A stretch of DNA of 64,000 nucleotides from an uncultured Alphaproteobacteria bacterium (lineage in GTDB: Bacteria > Pseudomonadota > Alphaproteobacteria > RF32 > CAG-239), in assembly GCA_944391685.1 (NCBI GenBank), contig CALXUM010000004.1, positions 1 through 64,000 on the forward strand. Direction: 5' to 3'. Positions 50,253 through 58,893 of the stretch are shown here, in pieces. Each line of letters opens with the position of its first letter. Position 1 is the stretch's first letter. Below the pieces are notes generated by a model. It saw nothing but the letters and a program-made list of their open reading frames with translations. It had not been told where the DNA came from and ran no database searches. The position numbers and the translations under genes are program-made.

Positions 50253-51185
50253 ATGTTTTGGAAAAAATGGTTTGAACCGAAACCTTTTAATGTTGGGTAT
50301 TTAGATGTCGGAAATGGACATCAAGTGTTTTTCATGGAATTCGGGAATCCCAAAGGTAAGCCAGTTCTATGTTTTCATGGAGGTCCGGGGGGAAGTGCTA
50401 AGCCATATAATGCCAGTTTTGCTGATTTGAAAAAATTCAGAGTAGTATTGTTTGATCAGCGAGGATGCGGAAAATCTTTACCAAGCGGAGAAATTAAAAA
50501 TAATACGACACAAGATGCTTTGGAAGATGCTAAATTTTTGCTTAATCATTTGAAAATAAATGAAAAAGTTATAGTAAGAGGCGGGTCTTGGGGCTCAACT
50601 TTAGCTTTATTGTTTGCTCAAAAGAATCCGCAAAAAGTTGACAAGCTGTTGTTATCGCAGATTTTTTTGGCGGATAAAAATGCTCGAGATTGGGAATTTG
50701 ATGGAAACAGAAATTTTTATCCTGATTTTGTGGGTGAATTGAAGAGCAGGGCGGGAAAAAAAGGTATAAAATCATTTTATAATGAGGAAATTCAAAGCAA
50801 AAGTGTAAAAAAACAGCTTGATGCCATAAATTATTATGGATTTTTTGAAAGAGTTTGTGGAAATTTGTTGCCCCAATGGGGAAAATGTTCGGAAATTGAT
50901 GAGAAAGAGTTGGCCGGACAGCGAATTTATATGCATTATGCGGCCAATAATTTTATGCTTAAAGATAGCGAAATAATGGATAATATAGCTAAAATTAAGC
51001 ATATTCCGGCAGTTATTGTTCATAACAGACTTGATTTTGTTTGTCCGTTCAGAGGGGCTTATGATTTGCATTTAGCTTTACCAAAATCGCGGTTGGTGGT
51101 TGTTCCGGAGCGTGGACATGTCGGAAAACTGTTAAGCAAAATAATAAAAAAAGAATTTAGGAAAGAGTTGGAAAATGACAGGTAA
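50253..51185 (+). CDS. Alpha/beta hydrolase, proline iminopeptidase-like
   Basis: A 310-aa alpha/beta-hydrolase. HGGPGG (oxyanion segment), VLFDQRGCGKSLPSG and the nucleophile S112 in GGSWGSTLALLFA identify the proline iminopeptidase (S33) family. NRLDFVCPFRGAYDL and RGHVGK near the end supply the acid and His. It would release N-terminal proline from peptides, though related hydrolases have other substrates. The stop overlaps the next gene by 11 nt. Confidence 0.9.
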   Translation: MFWKKWFEPKPFNVGYLDVGNGHQVFFMEFGNPKGKPVLCFHGGPGGSAKPYNASFADLKKFRVVLFDQRGCGKSLPSGEIKNNTTQDALEDAKFLLNHLKINEKVIVRGGSWGSTLALLFAQKNPQKVDKLLLSQIFLADKNARDWEFDGNRNFYPDFVGELKSRAGKKGIKSFYNEEIQSKSVKKQLDAINYYGFFERVCGNLLPQWGKCSEIDEKELAGQRIYMHYAANNFMLKDSEIMDNIAKIKHIPAVIVHNRLDFVCPFRGAYDLHLALPKSRLVVVPERGHVGKLLSKIIKKEFRKELENDR

Positions 51186-51783
51186 TCCTTTGAAAATAAA
51201 GGACTTTTATTTGTTTAGGCATGGGCAGACTTCTTTTAATGTTGAAGGAAGAGCTCAGGGACAATTGGATGATTCGGTTCTAACTGAAGTTGGAAAAGAA
51301 CAGTCAGAAGCAATAGGTAAAATATTAGCAGGGAAAAAGATTGAAATTTTAATAAGTTCGCCTTTAAGAAGAGCTTTGCAAAGTGCTGATTTGGTCAATA
51401 AAAGCTTAAAAGTGCAGGTTTTGGAAGATAAGCGTTTTAGAGAAGCTGAAGTCGGAAAAGTTGAGGGTTTGCTACATTCGGAAATAGAAGATAAATATCC
51501 TGAAAAATATCGTTTGTGGAAGAGTTCAGCTTGTGAATTTGATAATATTGCATGTTTTGACGGCGGAGAAACTAAAAAACAAATCAGAGAGCGTGCTATG
51601 GCTGCATTAAATGATTATGCTGAAAATTCTAAATATAAAGTTTTGGCTATAGCTACGCATAAAGTTGTCTTGGAACAAATTTTGATTGCTTTGAAAGCCG
51701 GATATATTGAGGTTAAAAACGGTGCGATTTTGCATGTCGTATATGACAATGGAAATTGGATTTTTAAAAAATGGATCGAATAA
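51175..51783 (+). CDS. Histidine phosphatase family protein
   Basis: A 202-aa phosphoglycerate-mutase-like phosphatase. The RHG motif (LFRHGQTSFNVEGRAQG) gives the phospho-His at H16; SSPLRRALQSADLV, DKRFREAEVGKVEG and ATHKVVLEQIL complete the site. Such proteins include cobalamin (CobC), sugar and adenosylcobalamin phosphatases; the substrate here is not clear. It overlaps the peptidase gene upstream and is the last gene of this + strand run. Confidence 0.9.
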   Translation: MTGNPLKIKDFYLFRHGQTSFNVEGRAQGQLDDSVLTEVGKEQSEAIGKILAGKKIEILISSPLRRALQSADLVNKSLKVQVLEDKRFREAEVGKVEGLLHSEIEDKYPEKYRLWKSSACEFDNIACFDGGETKKQIRERAMAALNDYAENSKYKVLAIATHKVVLEQILIALKAGYIEVKNGAILHVVYDNGNWIFKKWIE

Positions 51784-52134
51784 AAGCTGTTTTTGAGGCA
51801 GCAAGCGTATAAATAATCAAAAAAATAACTTTTGCTCGTTGTGAGAGCTCAATATTGATTTCCTGTGTAATTGCTGTTTGGCTGGATTTTTTGTTTTATT
51901 TATCGTTATAACTATACATAATAAACATTATGCGACAAAAGTTGATAGATGTGCGGAAGCCCCCTTTCTCTGAAATATATGATTTCTCTAAGCTTTGATG
52001 TAGGTTGACAAAAAACGTATGGTAAAAGCGTTTATGTGATTGGGTAAAATAAAATATTTTTTCTTTGTTATTAATAATAAAAAATCCTCAATTATTTTAA
52101 TTGAGGATTTTGAAATAAAATGTGGTTATTGTTG
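51784..52134. other. Intergenic region, no gene seen
   Basis: 351 nt between convergent genes. AT-rich. It contains a TTGACA at 52005-52010 without a fitting -10 element, and the terminator listed next. No small frame with a ribosome site and no recognised ncRNA was found. Confidence 0.5.
52081..52111 (-). terminator. Terminator of the leftward yej/HD block
   Basis: AAAATCCTCAATTA pairs with TAATTGAGGATTTT (3-nt loop). On the minus strand it is followed by a T-rich stretch, so it ends the 57.9-52.1 kb block. Confidence 0.85.
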
Positions 52135-52479
52135 TTATTTGTTTATAATTAATTTTATAAGGTTCATTAGAAATACAATGGCCATAAATGTAACTATTCT
52201 GGCAAGGATGGTGATTAACCCTGCCCCATGTCCAATAATAACAAATTGAATGATAAGAGCTGCAGCAATGGCACATCCGGCAATAATCAGCCAGTAATTC
52301 TTATTGCCAAGGAAAATAAAGGCACAAACTGCAGCTGATACTGCTAAGACATTGTTACCGGCAAAACTTAAACAAAGTCCGGTAAAATGTTTGATTGAGC
52401 CTATATTCATTATATATCCGGCAGCAATAATAACAATTGCAGCGATAAGGATTGTAAAATAAGACTTAGTTTTGGTCAT
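52135..52479 (-). CDS. Small polytopic membrane protein
   Basis: A 114-aa very hydrophobic protein with about four membrane segments (ILIAAIVIIAAGYIMN, LAVSAAVCAFIFLG, WLIIAGCAIAAALIIQFVII, IVTFMAIVFLMNLI). No family motif recognised. It overlaps the HD-domain gene stop by 14 nt, so it is the last gene of the leftward block. Confidence 0.72.
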   Translation of the reverse strand: MTKTKSYFTILIAAIVIIAAGYIMNIGSIKHFTGLCLSFAGNNVLAVSAAVCAFIFLGNKNYWLIIAGCAIAAALIIQFVIIGHGAGLITILARIVTFMAIVFLMNLIKLIINK

Positions 52480-53038
52480 TTTGGTTCCTTTCTTTTATAA
52501 TATTAGATAAAATTATTTTTATCTTATTGATATTTCTTGATTTTATCTCGCTTATGCATTTATTGGCATAGCTTGAAAACTCATCAAATAAAGAACTTGG
52601 GGCTCTTTTGTTATCATCATAATAGCAAGCTGTTAAAACCGTATCAAGCTTGTCTAAAGCTTTTACAAACTTAGATTCTTCGGTTTTTTGTTGTTCAAAC
52701 TCGTTAAATAATTCAATAATTTTAGGCATATCAAGTTCTTTAGAAATTTTTATAATTCCTTGTTCTTCAAGTTGGTGTTTTTCTTGTGGAGATAGATTAT
52801 CGCAAGGAGTGTAATCTCCACAATAAATTTCAGCAAGATCATGAATTAGGGCGAGTTCGATACAATGACTGCGGTTTAGATGTTGTGGGGTTAATAAAAA
52901 AGCCAGAAAACATGTGCTGAAACTGTGATCAGCATCGCTTTCAGGCATTAAAACATTGCGTTTAATCCAGCCTGAGCGTTTTAGATCCTTAAAAAGTCCT
53001 AAAATTTTTATTAGATTATTTATGTTTGTTTGGTGCAT
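52466..53038 (-). CDS. HD-domain hydrolase, YfbR-like
   Basis: A 190-aa HD-superfamily protein. SDADHSFSTCFLAFLL holds the first His, LALIHDLAEIYCGDYTP the HD pair, and KALDKLDTVLTACYYDD the distal Asp. This resembles the YfbR 5'-deoxynucleotidase and related nucleotidases. The start lies inside the yejF 3' end (23-nt overlap) and the 3' end overlaps the membrane-protein gene. Substrate not known. Confidence 0.85.
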   Translation of the reverse strand: MHQTNINNLIKILGLFKDLKRSGWIKRNVLMPESDADHSFSTCFLAFLLTPQHLNRSHCIELALIHDLAEIYCGDYTPCDNLSPQEKHQLEEQGIIKISKELDMPKIIELFNEFEQQKTEESKFVKALDKLDTVLTACYYDDNKRAPSSLFDEFSSYANKCISEIKSRNINKIKIILSNIIKERNQNDQN

Positions 53039-54602
53039 GATATAGAGCCGCTTTTATGAGTTGAGATGTGTAATCCTGTTGCGGATGATTAAAAATTTGT
53101 TTTCTGGTGCCAATTTCTACAATTCTTCCGTCTTTCATTACGGCAATTTCATCAGACATGGCACGAATTGCTTGCATGTCATGAGAAATGAATATGTATG
53201 ACAAAGCTCGATTTCGTTGAATTCTTTGTAAGAGGGAAATAATTTGGGCTTGAATAGTAACATCAAGAGCTGATGTCGGTTCGTCCAGTATTAGAATTTG
53301 CGGCTCTAAAATTAGGGCTCTGGCAATAGCTATTCTTTGGCGTTGTCCTCCGGAAAATTCGTGGGGATATTTGTTAAGAGCCTCGGTTCGTAATCCAACC
53401 TCTTGTAATACTGTGCATATTCTTTGTCTTTTTTCTTCTTTTGAAAGGTTAGGAAAATGAACCAACAATCCCTCTCCTACAATTTGTTCAATATTCATAC
53501 GTGGATTTAGTGAATTATATGGGTCTTGAAAGACTATTTGAACCGATTTGCGAAAATTTTGGTTGGAAATTTGTGGAAATTTTATTTGGCCATTATATTT
53601 TATTAGTTGGCATATTGCTTGTCCCAAAGTAGTTTTACCTGAACCGGATTCTCCAACAATGCCTAGTGTTTCTCCTTTTTTTAGTTTGAAAGATACATTA
53701 TTAACGGCTGGTAAGAATTCTACAACCTTACCAAAAAAAGTTTTTTTAAGCGGAAATTTGACATTAACATTTTTGGCATCTATGACAACATCATTTGATA
53801 TATTATTGTTGTTTTTCATTATATTATGAGCATTTATTAATGTTTTAGTATAACTTTCTTTGGGCGAGAAAAATATTTTTTTGCAGCTTCCGCGTTCTAT
53901 AATTCGACCACTTTTCATGACAAGAATATAATCAGCTATTTGTCTGATAATACTTAAATTATGACTGATAAATATTATTGACATCCCAAGTTGGCGACGT
54001 AATTTAAGTAGTAAATCTAAAATTTGGGCTTGAACCGTAACATCAAGAGCCGTTGTGGGTTCATCGGCAATTAAAATATCAGGATGATTGGCTATGGCCA
54101 TAGCTATCATAACTCTTTGTCTTTGTCCTCCGGATAGTTCGTGGGGATATGATTTTAGGCGTTGGCGAGCGTTTTTGATGCCGGTTAGTTTAAGTAGTCG
54201 TAAAACCTCTGCTCTGGCTTGTTTTGTGCTTAGATTTTGATGAACTATGAGTGTTTCTGCTATTTGATGTTCAATGGTGTGCAGAGGATTAAGTGATGAC
54301 ATTGGTTCTTGAAAAACAAAACCTATACGATTGCCGCGAAATTTTCTTAAATCCGGATTGTGTATCAATTCTGTTTGGTTGAATTTTATTGATGATTGAG
54401 GTTTATGAAAAGCTTTGGGATATGGCAAAAGTCCAAGTATTGACAATGCTGTTAAAGATTTTCCTGAACCTGATTCTCCTACAATACCTAAAATATCTCC
54501 TTTACCTAAGTGAAAAGAAACGTTTTTTACTACATAGAAATCTTTTTCATCTCCATGAAAGCCGATGCTGAGGTTTTTGACTTCAAGGATGTTGTTTTTC
54601 AT
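53016..54602 (-). CDS. yejF: Peptide ABC transporter, dual ATPase YejF-like
   Basis: A 528-aa protein with two ABC ATPase domains of the OppD/OppF type. Domain 1 has GESGSGKSLTALS (Walker A), LSGGQRQRVMIAMA (signature) and ILIADEPTTALD (Walker B). Domain 2 has GESGSGKTTLGQA, FSGGQRQRIAIARAL and ILDEPTSALD. It powers peptide uptake with the permease encoded just upstream (4-nt ATGA overlap). The set yejABEF normally includes a binding protein and a second permease, which are not adjacent here. Domain and orientation match YejF. Confidence 0.92.
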   Translation of the reverse strand: MKNNILEVKNLSIGFHGDEKDFYVVKNVSFHLGKGDILGIVGESGSGKSLTALSILGLLPYPKAFHKPQSSIKFNQTELIHNPDLRKFRGNRIGFVFQEPMSSLNPLHTIEHQIAETLIVHQNLSTKQARAEVLRLLKLTGIKNARQRLKSYPHELSGGQRQRVMIAMAIANHPDILIADEPTTALDVTVQAQILDLLLKLRRQLGMSIIFISHNLSIIRQIADYILVMKSGRIIERGSCKKIFFSPKESYTKTLINAHNIMKNNNNISNDVVIDAKNVNVKFPLKKTFFGKVVEFLPAVNNVSFKLKKGETLGIVGESGSGKTTLGQAICQLIKYNGQIKFPQISNQNFRKSVQIVFQDPYNSLNPRMNIEQIVGEGLLVHFPNLSKEEKRQRICTVLQEVGLRTEALNKYPHEFSGGQRQRIAIARALILEPQILILDEPTSALDVTIQAQIISLLQRIQRNRALSYIFISHDMQAIRAMSDEIAVMKDGRIVEIGTRKQIFNHPQQDYTSQLIKAALYHAPNKHK

Positions 54603-55636
54603 TTGGTTCTCCTGGTGTCAAAAGCATCACGAATCCCCTCACCTATAAAAATAAGCAACGTTAAAAGACCGGAAAGTACTATAAAAATTGATATTCCTAT
54701 CCATGGTGCTTGAAGATTGTCTTTACCTTGACGAACTAAATCTCCCAAAGAAGGATAATCATGGGAAAGACCTAATCCAAGAAAATCTAAGGCCGTTAGA
54801 GCGACAATGGCTTCTGAAAGGAAAAAAGGAATGAAGGTTATGGTTGCAATAATTGCATTAGGAAGTATGTGACGAAACATAATGCGAAAATCACTAACTC
54901 CTAATGCTTTAGCAGCTTTTACAAATTCAAAATTACGGGTGCGAAGGAATTCTGCTCGTACAACTCCGGTTAGATTCATCCATGTAAAACATAGCATAAT
55001 TATTAGAAGTGTCCAAAATGTCGGAACAAATATACTGGCGATAATAATTAAGACAAAAAGTTGTGGTAATGCTTCCCATATTTCTAAAAAACGTTGGAAA
55101 AATATATCTATTTTACCTCCAAAATAGCCTTGAATGGCTCCGGCACAAATACCAATGATTGATGATATTGCTGTTAGTAAAAATGCAAAAATAACCGAAA
55201 GTCTCAAACCATAAATAATTCTAACCAGAATGTCCCTGCCCTCATCGTCTGTTCCTAAAAGATGCTTGCTGTCAGGTGATGACGGGGTTGGTTTATTAAG
55301 GCCATAGTCAACCGTATTAAAAGAATATGGCAATAGAGGAAATATCATGTAGCCATTTTGGTTTATATTTTTTTGTATGTAAGGATCTCGATAGTCTGTC
55401 GGGGTTGGAAAGTCACCACCAAAAGTTTGTTCATTATAGGTACTGAATAAAGGGAAATAGTATCTATCTTTATACTTGACTAATAGAGGTTGGTCATTGG
55501 CTATAATCTCTGCAAAAAGCGTAAAAATAAAAATGCTTGAAAAAATGATTAAAGACCAAAAAGCGCGTCTGTTTTTACAAAAGGAAAACAAACGTTTTTG
55601 AGCAATCGGACTTAATTTTTTTTTATCAAAAAACAA
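54599..55636 (-). CDS. yejE: Peptide ABC transporter permease YejE-like
   Basis: A 345-aa permease. N-terminal cytosolic segment and first membrane helix (FWSLIIFSSIFIFTLFAEII), a long periplasmic loop rich in aromatic residues (HLLGTDDEGRDILVRIIYG ends it) and the binding-protein-dependent EAA motif EFVKAAKALGVSDFRIMFRH. The extended loop is characteristic of YejE. It follows the membrane pseudo-sulfatase gene by 10 nt on the same strand. yejA and yejB are missing from the surrounding DNA. Confidence 0.92.
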   Translation of the reverse strand: MFFDKKKLSPIAQKRLFSFCKNRRAFWSLIIFSSIFIFTLFAEIIANDQPLLVKYKDRYYFPLFSTYNEQTFGGDFPTPTDYRDPYIQKNINQNGYMIFPLLPYSFNTVDYGLNKPTPSSPDSKHLLGTDDEGRDILVRIIYGLRLSVIFAFLLTAISSIIGICAGAIQGYFGGKIDIFFQRFLEIWEALPQLFVLIIIASIFVPTFWTLLIIMLCFTWMNLTGVVRAEFLRTRNFEFVKAAKALGVSDFRIMFRHILPNAIIATITFIPFFLSEAIVALTALDFLGLGLSHDYPSLGDLVRQGKDNLQAPWIGISIFIVLSGLLTLLIFIGEGIRDAFDTRRTK

Positions 55637-55645
55637 AATTATTTC

Positions 55646-57943
55646 CTATTCTTTTTCATCTTCGGTTGGACGATATTTAACTTCTCCAAGCAAAAACGGC
55701 GGAACCACATCATGAGATTTTTGATTTTCAATGACTTTTACTTCTATTTTTACGTCCGGAGATTTTGGAGCATCCATTTCTTTTGAAGGATTTGGTTTTT
55801 CTGCCTTTTCTTCAGATTTTAAGGCTTCCGGTTCTTTTGTTTCCGGTGATTGGTTTTTTGTTTCTTTAGTTTGTGAAATGTCTTGAGGTTGTTTTATATC
55901 TTCTTTGGGTTCTTCTTTTGTTGTTTGTTGAGCAACCTCAGATAGTCCTTTAAGTTTCTTTTCTTCGGGTAATTCTTCTATGGTTTGAGCAATCGGAGCT
56001 TCTTTAATGATAACTTCGTTTTCCTCTTTGTTTGTCTTTTCCAGTGGAATTGTGGGTTCTATCATTAAATTGTTAACTTGATTATGCCCTGCCCAAGCCT
56101 GATACCAACGTTTGAAACGATTAACCGAATTGGTTACTTCTTGTTCGAGGGCTTGTTCTTTGGCGTTACGTTTACTTATTTCTGATTTAAGATTATCAGA
56201 TATTTTCAATCCGTTAAATTCAGTACAATTTGATTTTTGGAGTATATAATTGCCGATTATATCTGCTGCCGGACAAATTTTGCTATTTGTAGAAGCTTTG
56301 TTAATTTCAGGATCAAAAATTGCTAAGCTGATTTGCTTTTGATTTTTGAAATCTTGATAAAAATCACCTGATGAGGCAGGAAACAACTCTGTGGGATTGT
56401 CTAAACCAATTATTATAATTTTGGTTTCAGATAGTTTTGATGATTTTTGTAATTCTTGTATGAAGTTTTCCAATTTACCGTATAAACAGCTGATTTGTTC
56501 GGCATAAGCTTTTCTTTTAGTTGATAGACTAACATCTGTGTCTTGTAAACTGACCCATTCCGAAACAGGTTTTAGGCTGCAAAGGTTGTTGTAGATGTAT
56601 AGATCAGACGGCAAGTCAATTACGGCAAAATAAGCGTTGTTTCCTTCATTGTTTTTTATATTACGACTAATTAGATCCAATACTTTAGGTGAGTCATATA
56701 CGTAAAGTTTTTGAGGTGAGAAATTGAGAGGTGTTATGTCTTTATTAATACCTAAAAAGGATAATCCTTTTAAGATCGGGTTGATTCCGGTTATTATACC
56801 GCTGCTTTCAAGCCATTGTGTGGTTAATAACAAAGTTTTTTGAGTTAAGTTGAATTTTTTGTTATCAAGATTAATGGGAGGGGTTGATTTTATGGTGCAT
56901 TGAGCTGCTTGCATGGCATTGTTTATACGGCAAAGTTCAATTCCTCTGGTTTGGTAGACGTTAATGTTATAACTATTATTGCGTAATTCGTTATATATCT
57001 TGTTATTTTTTAAATATATTTTTTCTCCTGCAAGATTTGAAGTATCCCAATATCCGTTTAAAATGACATTTGAAAGTTGGAGCTTTTCTGTTGAAAGCGG
57101 TGAATTGGGGTTTAGAATTTTAAGAAGGTTTAAAAAAGGATTTTGAGGGTTTTCTATATAAGCTGCAGAATAATGGGTAAAATTATTCTTTGTGTAAAAG
57201 CCAAGTAATGCAGAGGACGCAGTCTTTATTTCATTAGTTGCTCCAGGGACTTGGCTTAATTTATGAAGATTGTTGTATGATGTAAGTTTAGGAAAAGCAA
57301 TAAAGACAATATTTTTTCCGTTTGGATGAGTAAAGTCATTACCATTAGCTTGAATCGTTTTAAAGTTGTGTGAATTGGGATTGAAGTAGGCATTACTAAG
57401 AATATACGCAAATATAAATAATATTGTTCCAAGAAAATAAGCTTGATTGGAACGTTTGCCATAAGTTAGAAAGAAAAGAAAAATAAGCCCAGTTATACCG
57501 GCGATAATTAAGTGAGAATAAGAATAAAATATACTGACTGCACTGAAATAATTGCTGAGAATGGAATGATAATCAAATAATGCAAATTGTGACATTGTTG
57601 CCAGAATAAACATTCCGCCAATTATGGCTGTAAATAGGTTTTGCAAAAACAATGAAAAAGATAATAAGAAAATAACCAAAAAAGATAAGGCAAAAATTGA
57701 AGAATAAATTATAATTGCTTCTTGGTTGAGATGCTGACTACTGTCAAAAAGGTTATAACTGCCGGCTTCAGTGAATAAAGTGAAATTAATACTAATAATT
57801 GTAGCACATATAAGGCTTTTGACGATTAAATCAACAAAATATTGACCAAAATTGCGTTTTTTGTTCTTTTGTTCAATTTTCTTTTTTGCTGAAACTTCTT
57901 TAGCTGAAACTTGTCTTGGATCGTCAAGAAAAATATCTTCCAT
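55646..57943 (-). CDS. LapC/YejM-like membrane protein with degenerate sulfatase domain
   Basis: A 765-aa protein. Five membrane helices in the first ~200 residues, then a periplasmic alkaline-phosphatase/sulfatase-fold domain (~205-590), then a charged Glu/Lys/Pro-rich tail (~640-765). The layout is that of LapC/YejM (PbgA) and LTA-synthase-like proteins. At the catalytic start it reads NIVFIAFPKLTSY, without the nucleophile Thr context, and where active sulfatases have TSDHG it reads IIGLDNPTEL. So the metal site looks lost, as in LapC, which senses LPS instead. The tail is unusual. It is the first gene of the run with yejE and yejF, after the rpsD terminator. Assignment is by topology and weak motifs. 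Confidence 0.6.
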   Translation of the reverse strand: MEDIFLDDPRQVSAKEVSAKKKIEQKNKKRNFGQYFVDLIVKSLICATIISINFTLFTEAGSYNLFDSSQHLNQEAIIIYSSIFALSFLVIFLLSFSLFLQNLFTAIIGGMFILATMSQFALFDYHSILSNYFSAVSIFYSYSHLIIAGITGLIFLFFLTYGKRSNQAYFLGTILFIFAYILSNAYFNPNSHNFKTIQANGNDFTHPNGKNIVFIAFPKLTSYNNLHKLSQVPGATNEIKTASSALLGFYTKNNFTHYSAAYIENPQNPFLNLLKILNPNSPLSTEKLQLSNVILNGYWDTSNLAGEKIYLKNNKIYNELRNNSYNINVYQTRGIELCRINNAMQAAQCTIKSTPPINLDNKKFNLTQKTLLLTTQWLESSGIITGINPILKGLSFLGINKDITPLNFSPQKLYVYDSPKVLDLISRNIKNNEGNNAYFAVIDLPSDLYIYNNLCSLKPVSEWVSLQDTDVSLSTKRKAYAEQISCLYGKLENFIQELQKSSKLSETKIIIIGLDNPTELFPASSGDFYQDFKNQKQISLAIFDPEINKASTNSKICPAADIIGNYILQKSNCTEFNGLKISDNLKSEISKRNAKEQALEQEVTNSVNRFKRWYQAWAGHNQVNNLMIEPTIPLEKTNKEENEVIIKEAPIAQTIEELPEEKKLKGLSEVAQQTTKEEPKEDIKQPQDISQTKETKNQSPETKEPEALKSEEKAEKPNPSKEMDAPKSPDVKIEVKVIENQKSHDVVPPFLLGEVKYRPTEDEKE

Positions 57944-58010
57944 TTTTGCACCTTAAAGTTATTTTATTGCAATGTTTATATATAAGCATATCTTATTTTA
58001 ATTTTAAAGT

Positions 58011-58047
58011 AAAAATCCTCAGAGTTTGCACAACTCTGAGGATTTTT
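58011..58047 (-). terminator. Terminator after rpsD
   Basis: AAAAATCCTCAGAGTT pairs with AACTCTGAGGATTTTT around a 5-nt TGCAC loop. It lies just downstream of rpsD on the minus strand. Confidence 0.92.
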
Positions 58048-58072
58048 GCATTTAATATTAATACAAACTTTA

Positions 58073-58684
58073 TTATCTTGAGTAGAACTCGATAACCAAG
58101 TTCGGTTCCATAACAGCGGCATAAGGAACGTCGTCATATTTTGGAACAAATGTAAATTTTGCACTTAATTTTTTATTATCAACTTCCAAATATGCAGGTT
58201 GTTCACGATTGGTAGATTCAATTGCCGCAATAACCATCGGAAGTTGTTTTGATTTTTCGCGAACTTCAATAACATCACCGGCTTTTACCATGTAAGAAGG
58301 GATATTTACTCTCTTGCCGTTAACCGTGATATGACCGTGGTTGACAAATTGACGGGCAGCAAAAATGGTAGGAACAAATTTAGCTTTGTAAACCAAATTG
58401 TCCAAACGTGATTCCAAAATACCAATTAAGTTTTCAGCGGCATCACCAGAACGACGAATTGCTTCAACATAATATTTGTGAAACTGCTTCTCAGAAACAT
58501 TACCATAATAGGTTTTAAGTTTCTGTTTAGCATATAATTGTTGACCGTAGTCTGTGGTTTTTTTACGACGCTGACCGTGTTGTCCGGGTGCGTATTCTCT
58601 TTTGTTTACTGAGCCATTGGGAGCACCCCAGATGGTGCCGTATTGGCGTTCTTTCTTTTTCTTGGTAGAAATGATACTTTTCAT
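58073..58684 (-). CDS. rpsD: 30S ribosomal protein S4
   Basis: S4 is a primary 16S rRNA binding protein and assembly starter. It has 203 aa. [20 protein letters not shown] is the S4 RNA-binding domain; the N-terminal [19 protein letters not shown] and [13 protein letters not shown] are typical. No zinc Cys cluster at the N-terminus, so it is the C-minus type. AAGGAAAAC precedes the ATG. It is monocistronic here, outside the alpha operon, which is common in alphaproteobacteria. Confidence 0.98.
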   Translation of the reverse strand: MKSIISTKKKKERQYGTIWGAPNGSVNKREYAPGQHGQRRKKTTDYGQQLYAKQKLKTYYGNVSEKQFHKYYVEAIRRSGDAAENLIGILESRLDNLVYKAKFVPTIFAARQFVNHGHITVNGKRVNIPSYMVKAGDVIEVREKSKQLPMVIAAIESTNREQPAYLEVDNKKLSAKFTFVPKYDDVPYAAVMEPNLVIEFYSR

Positions 58685-58893
58685 TTATGTTTTCCTTATA
58701 TTTTATTTAGATTATTGTCCCGGTAGTTTTGACTTATTTATCTGTCAAACGAGGTGTTTTCCATCTTCATTCCCGGAAGTGAGGGAAATGTATAACATTA
58801 AATCTTGAAAATCAAGTCTTTTTTTATAATTTAGTGGATTTTTAAGTAAAGTATGATATATATGAGCAATAATTCAAACCGGAGAAATGTTTG

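Noticed and set aside
51784..52134. Small RNA promoter at the TTGACA of 52005
   Set aside because: No fitting -10 element at 15-19 nt; the nearby hairpin is better explained as the minus-strand terminator of the HD/membrane-protein block.
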